Shown piece after piece: positions 25,100 to 33,630 of a stretch of 64,000 bases of DNA. Under the pieces are notes generated by a model. That model did no database searches. It worked only from the letters and a program-made list of their open reading frames with translations, and was not told the origin of the DNA. The position numbers and the translations under genes are program-made. This DNA is from Cupriavidus pauculus (GTDB lineage Bacteria; Pseudomonadota; Gammaproteobacteria; Burkholderiales; Burkholderiaceae): positions 186,001 to 250,000 of the forward strand of contig NZ_BPUO01000003.1 in assembly GCF_022179805.1 (NCBI RefSeq), given 5' to 3'. How positions within the stretch are numbered: the stretch's first letter is position 1; every line of letters begins with the position of its first letter.

Positions 25100-26080
25100 T
25101 CAGATGACGAAGATCGAAGAACCGGTGGTCTTGCGCGACTCCAGGTCGCGATGCGCCTGCAGCGCGTCTTCCAGCGCATAGCGCTGGTTGATCTCGATGC
25201 GGATGCGGCCCGCGCCCACGTGGTCGAACAACTCGCCCGCCAGCTCGGCCTTCTCGCCGGGGTCGGCAATGTAGTCGGCCAGCGCCGGCCGCGTGACGTA
25301 GACCGATCCCTTCATCGCCAGCAGCACCGGATCGAACGGCGGAATCGGACCCGACGCCGTGCCCACGCACACCAGCAGGCCGCGCCGCTTGAGCGAATCG
25401 AGCGACGCCATGAAGGTGCTCTTGCCCACGCTGTCGAACACCACGTTGGCGCCCACGCCATCGGTCAGTTCGCGCACGCGCTGCGCCACGTCCTCGTGGC
25501 TGTAGTTGATGATGTGCTGGCAGCCATGAGCGCGCGCGATCTCGGCCTTTTCCTCGGTCGATACCGTACCGATCACATTGAGCCCCAGCAGCCGCGCCCA
25601 TTGCGACACGATCAGCCCGACGCCGCCCGCCGCCGCGTGCAGCAGGATGGTGTCGCCCTTGCGGAACGCGTGGATGCGGCGCATCAGGTAGGCCGACGTC
25701 AGCCCGCGCATGGTCATGGCCGCCGCCGTCTCGAAACCGATGGTCTCGGGCAGGCGGATCAGCGGCGCGGCCGGCACGATGCGTTCGGTACTATAGGCGC
25801 CCAGCGTGTTCAGGAATCCGGTATAGGTCACGCGGTCGCCCACGGCCACGTTGGCCACGCCATCGCCCACGGCCTGCACCACGCCGGCAGCCTCGACGCC
25901 CATGCCAGCCGGCAGCGGAACCGGGTAGGTGCCATTGCGGAAGTACGTGTCGGCGTAGTTCAGGCCCACCGCCACGTGGCGGATGCGAATCTGACCGGGC
26001 CCCGGATCGCCCACCTCAGCGTCTTCGTAGCGAAGCACCTCGGGGCCACCGGTCTCATACATGCGCACTGCCTTTGCCAT
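25100..26080 (-). CDS. zeta-crystallin/QOR-type NADPH:quinone oxidoreductase
   Basis: 326-residue medium-chain dehydrogenase/reductase without the zinc ligands, as in quinone oxidoreductases. AKAVRMYETGGPEVLRYEDAEVG is the family start, GLNYADTYFRNGTYPVPLPAGMGVEAAGVV the substrate domain, and LLHAAAGGVGLIVSQWARLLGLNVIGTVSTEEK the NADPH-binding Rossmann loop (AAGGVG). It reduces quinones or enones with NADPH. ATG 26080 has GGAGATG upstream; alternative ATG 26089. First gene of the three-gene operon, divergent from the AraC regulator at 26274. Confidence 0.93.
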   Translation of the reverse strand: MAKAVRMYETGGPEVLRYEDAEVGDPGPGQIRIRHVAVGLNYADTYFRNGTYPVPLPAGMGVEAAGVVQAVGDGVANVAVGDRVTYTGFLNTLGAYSTERIVPAAPLIRLPETIGFETAAAMTMRGLTSAYLMRRIHAFRKGDTILLHAAAGGVGLIVSQWARLLGLNVIGTVSTEEKAEIARAHGCQHIINYSHEDVAQRVRELTDGVGANVVFDSVGKSTFMASLDSLKRRGLLVCVGTASGPIPPFDPVLLAMKGSVYVTRPALADYIADPGEKAELAGELFDHVGAGRIRIEINQRYALEDALQAHRDLESRKTTGSSIFVI

Positions 26081-26159
26081 GGGAATCATCTCCAGAATCG
26101 GTTGGCGCCGCAACGCGCGCCGCCATGTCGACAATCTAGGATTCCGGCGGCCCGGCTGC

Positions 26160-26210
26160 TTTGCAGCGGCCCCGCGCCACTTTGCATTTCATGCCACGGC
26201 CACCTATCAT
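26160..26210. promoter_or_regulatory. candidate AraC operator with 21-bp-spaced repeats
   Basis: On the - strand TGCAAAG occurs twice, 21 bp apart (complement CTTTGCA, around 26159-26165 and 26180-26186). TAGATT lies about 27 bp after the second repeat as a possible -10 for the oxidoreductase operon. The layout parallels the two AraC-type promoters at 12976 and 17431 but the repeat sequence differs, as expected for a paralogous regulator. Confidence 0.5.
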
Positions 26211-26273
26211 CGCGGCAAAGACGCGTTGGCGCCCCAGCCATGTGACGCGCGAAAAACAGAAGCGGAGACAGAC

Positions 26274-27308
26274 TTGAGAGCCCTGGTACGCGCGGTGGCG
26301 TTGACCAATTTCTTCGAGATCGCCCACGACCTCGGGCTCAACGCCGTGCCCCTGCTGCGCACCGCGCGCCTGAGCCGCGCGCTGCTGGCCGACCCCGAGC
26401 AGCGCATCCCGGCCGAGGCATGCGCCGGCCTGCTCGAAGCCGCCGCCGAGGCATCGGCCTGCCCTACGTTCGGGCTGCGAATGGCGGAATCACGGCAGTT
26501 GTCGGACTTCGGCGTCATGAGCCTGCTGATCAGCCAGCAGGCCACGTTGCGCGACGCGCTGGAAACCATCATCCGCTACCGGCATCTGGTCAACGAGTCG
26601 GTAGCGATCCTGCTCGAACCCTCAGGCAAGGTGGTGATCATCCGCCAGGAAGTGGTGCTCGATACGCCATCGCGCCAGGCCACGGAACTGGCGCTGGGCG
26701 TGGTGTTCCGGCTGTGCCGCACGCTATTGGGGCCACAGTGGCACCCGCTGAGCGTCAATTTCACGCACGCCGCGCCGCCAGACACGCATGTGCATCGGCG
26801 CGTGTTCGGCTGTCCGATCGAATTCGGCAGCGAGTTCAACGGCATCGTCTGCCTGGCCGCCGACCTGGCCGTGCCCAACCCCACCGGCAACGCCGCCATG
26901 GCGCGGCACGCCGAGCGCGTAATCGAAGCGTTGCCGCGCGTAAATGATGTCTCGCTCGCACGCGAGGTGCGCAATGCCGTATACCTGATGCTGCCGATGG
27001 GCCGCGCCACCAGCGAGGCGGTGGCGCAGGGGCTGGGCCTGACGCTGCGCACGATGCAGCGCCAGCTCGATGCGTCGGGCGAAACGTTCTCCGACATCGT
27101 CAACAGCGTGCGGCGCGACCTGGCCCAGCGCTATGTGGCAAATCCCGACTACTCGCTGCTGCGCGTATCCGAACTGCTCGGCTACGGCTCGGCGGCGTCG
27201 TTCACGCGCTGGTTCTCGGCGCAGTTCGGCGAGGCGCCGGTCGTCTGGCGGCGCCGGCATCGCATCACGGGGCATCCGGCGGACGCAGCCGGACCTGGTT
27301 GCTCTTGA
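26274..27308 (+). CDS. AraC-family regulator, paralogue of the one at 16396
   Basis: 344-residue activator with the same two-domain plan: Arabinose_bd-like N-domain (LTNFFEIAHDLGLNAVPLLRTARLSRALLADPEQRIPAEA, FGLRMAESRQLSDFGVMSLLI) and C-terminal double helix-turn-helix (TSEAVAQGLGLTLRTMQRQLDASG, LRVSELLGYGSAASFTRWFSAQFG). A TTG start at 26274 is proposed: AGCGGAGAC precedes it at good spacing and the residues after it align with the paralogue start; the open frame upstream lacks conserved sequence. It is divergent from the oxidoreductase-dioxygenase-ligase operon, its likely target. Its 3' end overlaps the convergent channel gene by 44 bp. Confidence 0.88.
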   Translation: MRALVRAVALTNFFEIAHDLGLNAVPLLRTARLSRALLADPEQRIPAEACAGLLEAAAEASACPTFGLRMAESRQLSDFGVMSLLISQQATLRDALETIIRYRHLVNESVAILLEPSGKVVIIRQEVVLDTPSRQATELALGVVFRLCRTLLGPQWHPLSVNFTHAAPPDTHVHRRVFGCPIEFGSEFNGIVCLAADLAVPNPTGNAAMARHAERVIEALPRVNDVSLAREVRNAVYLMLPMGRATSEAVAQGLGLTLRTMQRQLDASGETFSDIVNSVRRDLAQRYVANPDYSLLRVSELLGYGSAASFTRWFSAQFGEAPVVWRRRHRITGHPADAAGPGCS

Positions 27309-27714
27309 TCACGTCCAGCACGGCGGCCGTCATCAGCGCCGTGGACAGGCCGAACATCAGGATGCCCTGGGCTGACTCGATCGGCCCCAGCATGCGCCAG
27401 CGCGCGGACATCACGATGTCGCCATAGCCCAGCGTCGCGAAGTTCACGGCCGAGTGATAAAGCGCCGCGCCTAGGTTGTCGAATTCGCCGAGCAACAGGA
27501 ACAGCAGCGCCCACAGCACCATCTGCGCGAAGTTGCACAGCAGCGTCAGCACCATCACGGCCGATAGCAGCGCCACGTCCAACCACAATGGCTTGCTGCC
27601 CTGCCATTCGCGCTGGAAGCTTGCGTAGCGGCGCAGACACAGCGCCACGGCCATGCATTGGAGCAGCAGGCACAGCAGCATGACCGGCGCGGCAACCAGC
27701 AGGTGCAGTTGCAT
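27265..27714 (-). CDS. two-TM potassium-channel-like protein
   Basis: 149-residue membrane protein with helices at about 5-27, 45-77 and 105-135 and a pore loop NFATLGYGDIVMS holding a TLGYGD filter (residues 94-99) as in ion_trans_2 K+ channels. There is no cytoplasmic RCK domain, so gating is not obvious. ATG 27714 follows GGAAGGAG. It is the last gene of the AI-2E/NodT/HlyD/DUF2955 run, 28 bp after DUF2955, and overlaps the convergent araC end. A link between ion flux and efflux is speculative. Confidence 0.85.
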   Translation of the reverse strand: MQLHLLVAAPVMLLCLLLQCMAVALCLRRYASFQREWQGSKPLWLDVALLSAVMVLTLLCNFAQMVLWALLFLLLGEFDNLGAALYHSAVNFATLGYGDIVMSARWRMLGPIESAQGILMFGLSTALMTAAVLDVIKSNQVRLRPPDAP

Positions 27715-27742
27715 GGCGACTCCTTCCCGGCTTTCCCCCGGC

Positions 27743-28771
27743 TCACGCCGGCACCGGCGTGCGCGGCCGGTCCAGCAACGCGATCATCAGCCACGCGTAC
27801 AGCGATACGCCGATGAACAGCCCCATGCGCACCATGAACGCCTGGTAGACATCTTTGCCGGCGGCACTGTCCGCCACCGACTGCCCCAGCAGGATGATCA
27901 TCGTCACCAGGCTGTTGAGCCAGAAGCCCGGCGACAGCGCATCGGGTCGCAGCCGGAACAGCCGGCGCGCCACCAGCAGCGCGAACAGCAGCATCCAGAG
28001 GAAGAACATCCACAGGTGGACGAACAGCCCCAGCGCCAGCCAGCACGCAATGGCCAGCACGCCGCCCATCAGTGTCGATCCCACCAGTTCCAGCGCGGCG
28101 CCGCGCGCCGTGGTGCAGCTCTGCCGCCCCAGGCTCACCGCCTTCATGATGATCGGCAGGTAGGCCGCCGGGTCGGCCATGGCCAGCAGGAACGGCGGCA
28201 TGACCACCAGCGTGGCGCGCAACGCATCGCGGTCGGCATCGGGCGATACATCGGGCGCCTTGCGTGCCCCGGCCGCGCCGCCGCGCTCGGGCACCAGCAC
28301 GTAGCAGACGCCCAGCGCCAGCACCGCCAGCAGCAGGCCGCGCGTCAGCGCGCCGACCACGGTCAGCGCCAGCGCGCTGCTGGCCGTGCCGGCTGCCGAT
28401 ATCAGCGTGACGCCGGCCGCCAGGAACGTCGACACCAGCCCGTTGCCGCCGCGTAGGCCGTAGCGGAATGCCAGGAACAGGCATAGCCCCGTCATCAGCA
28501 CGCCGGCCAGCGGCGCGTGGCGCAGGAACGGCACCAGCAGCATGCCGCTGCCGGTCGTCAGCGCCACCATCAATGCCATGCCCAGCGCGCCGCGCAATGG
28601 CAACGGCCGGTCGAGCGTGGCGAACAGGAACACGGCCAGCACCGGCGCCATGACCGGCACCGGCCATTGCAGGCCGAAGCTGATGACCAGGCAGCCCGCG
28701 GTGCCCAGCGCCAGCCGCAGCGCGCGGCGCGCCATCACCCCACGGATATCGGAAGCGGCGTCAGTAGACAT
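27743..28771 (-). CDS. DUF2955 (FUSC-like) inner-membrane transport protein
   Basis: 342-residue membrane protein with two blocks of hydrophobic helices (about 20-150 and 200-330) separated by a short soluble linker. LQWPVPVMAPVLAVFLFATLDRPLPLRGALGM is characteristic of DUF2955, a family related to FUSC/aromatic-acid exporters. It sits downstream of HlyD and NodT genes and overlaps the HlyD stop by 11 bp, so it is probably the inner-membrane pump of a tripartite efflux complex, replacing the usual MFS or RND partner. The energy source is probably proton motive force (inference). Confidence 0.85.
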   Translation of the reverse strand: MSTDAASDIRGVMARRALRLALGTAGCLVISFGLQWPVPVMAPVLAVFLFATLDRPLPLRGALGMALMVALTTGSGMLLVPFLRHAPLAGVLMTGLCLFLAFRYGLRGGNGLVSTFLAAGVTLISAAGTASSALALTVVGALTRGLLLAVLALGVCYVLVPERGGAAGARKAPDVSPDADRDALRATLVVMPPFLLAMADPAAYLPIIMKAVSLGRQSCTTARGAALELVGSTLMGGVLAIACWLALGLFVHLWMFFLWMLLFALLVARRLFRLRPDALSPGFWLNSLVTMIILLGQSVADSAAGKDVYQAFMVRMGLFIGVSLYAWLMIALLDRPRTPVPA

Positions 28772-29900
28772 ACGACAGCCAGCTCATTACGCGCAGGTAC
28801 GCACGGCCCAGCCAGTTCAGCGGATTGCCCTCGGTGGGAAACGCCATCACCTCGGCCTGGCCACCCACGCGCACGCCTTGCAGCGTCGGCAACTGGTTGG
28901 GGTCGATGTCGACGATCACCGGAAAGCGCTGCGCGGGGCGCAGCCAGTCGCGGCTGTTCTGCACGTTCGGCAGGCTGCCCGGCGGCGTGCTCGGGCCCGT
29001 GCTCACACCAAAGCCGATGCTGCGCACCTTGCCCGTCAGCACCGTGCCGGGCAAGGCGTCCAGCACGATGCGTACCGGCGTGCCGGGCGCCATGTGGCCG
29101 AGGTTGTTTTCGGTCATGTCGGCGCTGATCCAGACGTCGTGAATGGCAATCAGCGTCATGACCGGATTGCCGGCCGCCGCGTACAGGCCGGCTTCCGTGC
29201 GCAGGTCGGTGATCAGTCCGCCGGTGCGTGCGCGCACCTGTGCGTTGCCCAGGTCCAGCTCCGCCTTCTCCACGGCGGCGGCGGCGCTGCGCAGCTTGGC
29301 GTTGTCGTCGTCGTCGCCGCCCTGCTGTTCGCGCGCCCGTTCCACCTCGGCCCGCGCGGCGGCCACCTGGCTCACGGCCTGGGTATGCGTGGCGCGGGCT
29401 ACCTCCAGGCGGCGTACCGATACCGTGCCCGGATCTTCGGCATACAGCCGCTCCAGCCGCTCGCTGTCTTGCCTGGCCTTCAGTTCGTTGGCCTGCGCCG
29501 CACGCAGCGACGCGCGTGCCGAATCGATGCCGGCCGTATTGGCGCCGATCTGGCGCCGCGTGGATTCCAGGTCGGCGCGCGCGCGGTCCAGCGCGATGCG
29601 GTAGTGCTGCGGGTCCACGTCGAACAGCACGGCACCGGCCGCCACGTTCTGGTTGTTATGCACGTAGACGCGCGTCACGCGGCCCGGCACCTCGGACGCC
29701 ACCGGAATCACGAACGCCTGCACGCGCGCCTGCTGCGTGTAGGGCGTGAAGCGGTCGGCCAGCAGATACCACGCGAGGCTCAGCACGATCAGCACCACCA
29801 CCCAGCGCAGCCCCTTGCGCGACGGGTCGGCGGCGGCGGGCGCCGGGGCGGGTTCGGCTGGGGCGGGTTGAGTTGGAGTATTGGCGGGCTTGTCGTTCAT
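28761..29900 (-). CDS. HlyD/EmrA-family membrane fusion protein
   Basis: 379-residue periplasmic adaptor anchored by one N-terminal helix (WVVVLIVLSLAWYLLADRF). The order is a Pro/Ala-rich cytoplasmic tail, anchor, half lipoyl domain (VIPVASEVPGRVTRVYVHNNQNVAAGAVLFDVD), a long alpha-helical hairpin (about 100-210), second lipoyl half (RARTGGLITDLRTEAGLY) and a beta-barrel with ADMTENNLGHMAPGTPVRI. Its start overlaps the NodT stop in an ATGA. It should bridge the DUF2955 pump to the NodT channel. Confidence 0.93.
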   Translation of the reverse strand: MNDKPANTPTQPAPAEPAPAPAAADPSRKGLRWVVVLIVLSLAWYLLADRFTPYTQQARVQAFVIPVASEVPGRVTRVYVHNNQNVAAGAVLFDVDPQHYRIALDRARADLESTRRQIGANTAGIDSARASLRAAQANELKARQDSERLERLYAEDPGTVSVRRLEVARATHTQAVSQVAAARAEVERAREQQGGDDDDNAKLRSAAAAVEKAELDLGNAQVRARTGGLITDLRTEAGLYAAAGNPVMTLIAIHDVWISADMTENNLGHMAPGTPVRIVLDALPGTVLTGKVRSIGFGVSTGPSTPPGSLPNVQNSRDWLRPAQRFPVIVDIDPNQLPTLQGVRVGGQAEVMAFPTEGNPLNWLGRAYLRVMSWLSYVY

Positions 29901-31432
29901 GGCCGTGCGCTGTCCTGGGTCGGCACCTGTCGCACCTGGTTCGACACTTCGTCCAGCAGGTCGCCCCAATCCGTGCGTTGCTGCATCTGCGTGCGCGTGG
30001 CGGCGTCGAGCAGCGGCGCGCTGGTGTCCCAGCCACCGCCCAGCGCCTTGTACAGCGCGATCAGGTAGTTCACCGCGTTGCCGCGATTGACCAGGTAGCC
30101 GTCCTGCTGCGCGAACAGCGCGCGCTGCGCATCGAGCACGCGCTGGAAATCCGAATAGCCTTCGCGGAACAGCGTATTGGCCAGCGACAGCGACCGCTCT
30201 GCCGATTGCGCCGCCTCGCCCAGGATGCGCTCGCGCTGCAGCGCCTTGGCCAGCCCGCTGGCCGCGTCGTCGGCTTCGCGCGCCGCCTGCCGCACGGCCG
30301 CCTGATAGTCGACGATCAGCTGCTGCAGCCGCGCATCCTGCACGCGCACGTTGTTGACGATGCGGCCGTAGTCGAAGATGTTCCAGCGCACGCTGGGCCC
30401 GCCCACCAGCAGCAGGCCGTTCTGCGTACCGGGCAGCGACGTGGCCGACCAGCCGATGCTGCCCATCAGCGACACCGACGGATAGAGGTCGGCACGCGCC
30501 ACGCCGATCTGCGCCGACTGCGCCGCGATGCGCCATTCGGCCGCGCGGATGTCGGGCCGGCGCAGCAGCAGGCTGGCAGGCACGTCCTGCAGTACGGCAC
30601 GGTCGATCAGCGGCAACTGCCCCGCCCGCTCGGGCGCACCGTCGAGTTCGGGCAACGGGCCGGGCGGGCGGCCCAGCAGGATCACCAGCGCGTTGCGTGC
30701 CTGGCCGATCTGGTTCTCCAGCTCCGGCACGCTGCTCAACGTGCCCAGGTACTGCGTGCGCGCCTGCTGGAAATCGAGCTCATCGCTTTCGCCGCCCTTG
30801 AACAGCCGCTCGGTGATCTCGAAGCTGCGGTGCTGCAGCCGCGCATTCTCGCGGGCGATGCGCAGCCGTGCCTCGGCCGTGCGCACCGCAAAGTACGTGG
30901 TGGCCAGTTGCGCATGCAGCAGCACCAGCACCGCCTCTCGATTGGCCTGCGCCGCGAAGTACGCGCCATCCGCAGATTCGATGGCCCGCGCGAAGCGGCC
31001 CCAGAAATCGAGTTCCCAGCCAACATCCACGCCCGCGCTGTACTCCCAGAGCCGGGCGGTCTGCGCGGTCGGCCCCGACTGCCGGCTGTTCACATACATC
31101 GCGGACGCGCTGGCCTGCTGCATCTGCGGATAGCGGCCCGCCAGCGCGATACCCAGTTGCGCGCGGGCCTCCATGACACGCAGCCCGGCCACCCGAACAT
31201 CGGCATTGCCGGCATCGGCTTGCGCCATCAGCGCTTCGAGCACGGGATCGCCAAACACCTGCCACCATTGACGCAGGTCGGGCGCCGCCCGTCGCGTGCT
31301 GGCCTGGTCGACGGCATCGCTATGCCAGCCGGCGCTCCACGCCTCGTTCTGCGGCTGGAAGTCGGGGCCCACCCTGGCGCATCCGCCAAGCAGGGCCGCC
31401 AGGGCCAGCCAGGCGCGGACCGGCGGCGCCAC
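29897..31432 (-). CDS. NodT/OprM-type outer-membrane efflux lipoprotein
   Basis: About 511 residues. A short signal with lipobox LAALLGGC gives a lipid-anchored outer-membrane protein, and two OEP repeats follow (YSAGVDVGWELDFWGRFARAIESADGAY; LLLRRPDIRAAEWRIAAQSAQIGVARADLYPSVSLMGSIGW), the standard TolC-like trimer subunit. GTG 31432 is proposed since it is the only start codon close before the signal peptide; it lies 2 bp from the permease stop. It forms a tripartite system with HlyD and DUF2955 in the same operon. Confidence 0.9.
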   Translation of the reverse strand: MAPPVRAWLALAALLGGCARVGPDFQPQNEAWSAGWHSDAVDQASTRRAAPDLRQWWQVFGDPVLEALMAQADAGNADVRVAGLRVMEARAQLGIALAGRYPQMQQASASAMYVNSRQSGPTAQTARLWEYSAGVDVGWELDFWGRFARAIESADGAYFAAQANREAVLVLLHAQLATTYFAVRTAEARLRIARENARLQHRSFEITERLFKGGESDELDFQQARTQYLGTLSSVPELENQIGQARNALVILLGRPPGPLPELDGAPERAGQLPLIDRAVLQDVPASLLLRRPDIRAAEWRIAAQSAQIGVARADLYPSVSLMGSIGWSATSLPGTQNGLLLVGGPSVRWNIFDYGRIVNNVRVQDARLQQLIVDYQAAVRQAAREADDAASGLAKALQRERILGEAAQSAERSLSLANTLFREGYSDFQRVLDAQRALFAQQDGYLVNRGNAVNYLIALYKALGGGWDTSAPLLDAATRTQMQQRTDWGDLLDEVSNQVRQVPTQDSARP

Positions 31433-31434
31433 CT

Positions 31435-32553
31435 CTACCCACCCGTGATGTCGGCATTGCTGCGCGATTCGATCTCGAAGCGCGGCGGCGGCTCGTCCAC
31501 CCATTGCCAGAACAGCTGGTAACCCACGGCCAGCACGATGGGGCCGATGAACAACCCGATCACGCCACCGGTGACCATGCCTCCGAGCGCACCTACCAGG
31601 ATCACCGGCATCGGCACGTCCACGCCGCGCCCCAGCAGCAGCGGCTTGAGCACGTTGTCGGACAGGCCGGCAATGAACACATAGATGGCAAAGACGATGT
31701 TGGCGGCGCTGGCGCCCTGCGTGGCAAAGACCAGCACGATCACCGGGATCGTGATCAGCGTGGCTGGCAGCTGCATGATGCCCAGCAGCAGCACAGCCAG
31801 CGCCAGCAGCCCGGCGCCTGGCACGCCCTTGATGACGAATGCGATGCCGATCAGCAGCATCTGGATGAACGCGATACCCACCACGCCCTGCGCCACGGCG
31901 CGCACGGTAGCCGTGCACAGCGTGGCAATCCGTGGCCCACGCTCGGGCCCCGAGATGCGCGACGCGATCTGGATGGCGCTGCGCGTACCCAGTTCGCCGT
32001 AGGCCATGATGATGCCGGCGATGATCAGCGCGCCGACAAAGACCAGCAAGCCCACGCCCACGTTGCCCATGGCGCCCAGCACGCCCAGGCTGGCCGTCTT
32101 GATCTGCGGCCCCAGCTTCTGCAGCAACCCGGTAATGTCGGTGGCGGCCATCTGCCATGCGTCATGGATTTTCTGTCCCACCACGGGCAGGCCGGCAATG
32201 GCCTCGGGTGGCGGCGGGATATGGAACTCGCCGCTGCGGGCGATGGCCATGGCATGCTCGACCGATTCGATCAACGCGATGCCCAGCAGGTACGTGGGCA
32301 CCAGGACGATGGCGATGACCAGCACGATGATCAGCGTGGCGGTGCGCCCGTCGCTGGCGAAAAGCTTGCCGCGCAGCCGCAGTTGCAGCGGATAGAGCGT
32401 GATGGCCAAGATCAGCGACCACACCAGCAGGTCCAGGAACGGCCGGAAGATCCGGAAGCAGAAGACGGCCAGCAGCGCGATCAGGCCGAAGCGGATGAAC
32501 GTGTCGATCAGCGTGCGCGACATGGTCGCGCTCGAAAAAGGGGCTTGCGGCAT
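31435..32553 (-). CDS. AI-2E/PerM-family transporter (UPF0118)
   Basis: 372-residue inner-membrane protein with about eight helices and the PerM/AI-2E layout: an N-terminal pair of helices, a 100-residue region with amphipathic helices (HIPPPPEAIAGLPVVGQKIHDAWQ), then the conserved GVPGAGLLALAVLLLGIMQLPA and DNVLKPLLLGRGVDVPMPVILVGALGGM blocks. Roles proposed for the family range from autoinducer export to Na+/H+ exchange; none is certain here. ATG 32553 is chosen for the perfect GGAGG at 7 bp. It is the first gene of a five-gene operon and shares its upstream region with divergent ppk2, which carries the TTGGACC-type motif. Confidence 0.9.
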   Translation of the reverse strand: MPQAPFSSATMSRTLIDTFIRFGLIALLAVFCFRIFRPFLDLLVWSLILAITLYPLQLRLRGKLFASDGRTATLIIVLVIAIVLVPTYLLGIALIESVEHAMAIARSGEFHIPPPPEAIAGLPVVGQKIHDAWQMAATDITGLLQKLGPQIKTASLGVLGAMGNVGVGLLVFVGALIIAGIIMAYGELGTRSAIQIASRISGPERGPRIATLCTATVRAVAQGVVGIAFIQMLLIGIAFVIKGVPGAGLLALAVLLLGIMQLPATLITIPVIVLVFATQGASAANIVFAIYVFIAGLSDNVLKPLLLGRGVDVPMPVILVGALGGMVTGGVIGLFIGPIVLAVGYQLFWQWVDEPPPRFEIESRSNADITGG

Positions 32554-32648
32554 CGGCGGCCTCCGTTGCAGCGCGCGCATTGGCCAGCTCGAATGCCGGC
32601 TTGAACGGCCTCTTTGACAAGAGTCCGTCAATCGCCCGGCCAATGCAA

Positions 32649-32682
32649 TTGGTCCTTGGGCCAAGCATTGGACCAAGGTCCA
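32649..32682. promoter_or_regulatory. paired TGGNCCTTGGNCCAA motifs (sites 1 and 2)
   Basis: Two copies in opposite orientation: TTGGTCCTTGGGCCAAGC (32649-32666, + strand) and TGGACCTTGGTCCAATGC (32682-32665, - strand). They lie between divergent ppk2 and the AI-2E operon, about 75-125 bp from both starts. The same element recurs at 39974, 40443, 45386 and 45417. Confidence 0.65.
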
Positions 32683-32756
32683 TTGCCAAAGCGCGATGCA
32701 ATGTCCAGATTGGTACGCAGGGACACTGTGCGCACGTACATTCTTGAGGATCAGAC

Positions 32757-33605
32757 ATGGCAAGAAAGACGCGGCAGCCGGAGGCCGGCACCGGCACCGA
32801 CACCGACACCTCCAGCGATGGCGAGGCCGGCGCCGCGCTCGGCCGCAAGGACTACGACCGTGCGCTGGCCGACCTGCACGTGGAACTGGTGCACCTGCAG
32901 GAATGGGTCAAGGCCACCGGCGCCAAGATCTGCATCGTGTTCGAGGGCCGCGACGGCGCCGGCAAGGGCGGCACCATCAAGGCGCTCACCGAGCGGGTCA
33001 GCCCGCGCGTGTTCCGCGTGGTGGCGCTGCCCGCGCCGACCGACCGCGAGAAGAGCCAGATGTACATGCAGCGGTACATTCCGCACCTGCCCGCCGCCGG
33101 CGAGGTGGTGATCTTCGACCGTAGCTGGTACAACCGCGCCGGCGTGGAACGCGTGATGGGCTTTGCCGCCGACGAACAGGTGGAAATCTTCCTGCGCGCC
33201 GTGCCGCTGATGGAACGCGCCATCGTCGGGTCTGACATCCTGTTGCTCAAGTACTGGCTGGAAGTCACGCCGGAAGAGCAGACGCGCCGGCTGAAATCGC
33301 GCATCGAGGACGGTCGCAAGACCTGGAAGCTGACCGACATGGATCTGAAGTCGTACAGCCGCTGGTTCGACTACTCGCGTGCCCGCGACGCGATGTTCGC
33401 CGCGTCCGATACCGACTATGCGCCCTGGCACGTGGTGCGCTCCGATAACAAGCGGCGCGCCCGGCTGAATATCATCAGCCACCTGCTGGCCACCGTGCCG
33501 TACAAGCGCATGGCGCGCAAGGAGGTGACCCTGCCCGCGCGCCAGAAGGCGGGCAAATACAAGGCCCCCGACTACCCGTACCGCTACATCCCCGAGAAGT
33601 TCTGA
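32757..33605 (+). CDS. ppk2: polyphosphate kinase 2 (PPK2 class I)
   Basis: 282-residue cytoplasmic kinase that transfers phosphate between polyphosphate and nucleoside diphosphates. It has Walker A GRDGAGKGG (about 64-72), lid residues in ALPAPTDREKSQMYMQRYIPHLP, Walker B FDRSWYNRAGVERVMGF and a C-terminal RYIPEKF tail, all as in single-domain class I PPK2. A 25-residue Thr/Asp/Gly-rich N-terminal tail precedes the domain. ATG 32757 follows TTGAGGAT. Its promoter region holds two copies of the TTGGACC-type motif and is shared with the efflux operon, pointing to stress or starvation control (inference). Confidence 0.96.
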   Translation: MARKTRQPEAGTGTDTDTSSDGEAGAALGRKDYDRALADLHVELVHLQEWVKATGAKICIVFEGRDGAGKGGTIKALTERVSPRVFRVVALPAPTDREKSQMYMQRYIPHLPAAGEVVIFDRSWYNRAGVERVMGFAADEQVEIFLRAVPLMERAIVGSDILLLKYWLEVTPEEQTRRLKSRIEDGRKTWKLTDMDLKSYSRWFDYSRARDAMFAASDTDYAPWHVVRSDNKRRARLNIISHLLATVPYKRMARKEVTLPARQKAGKYKAPDYPYRYIPEKF

Positions 33606-33630
33606 CGTACAAAGGGGACGCGCGCCTCAA

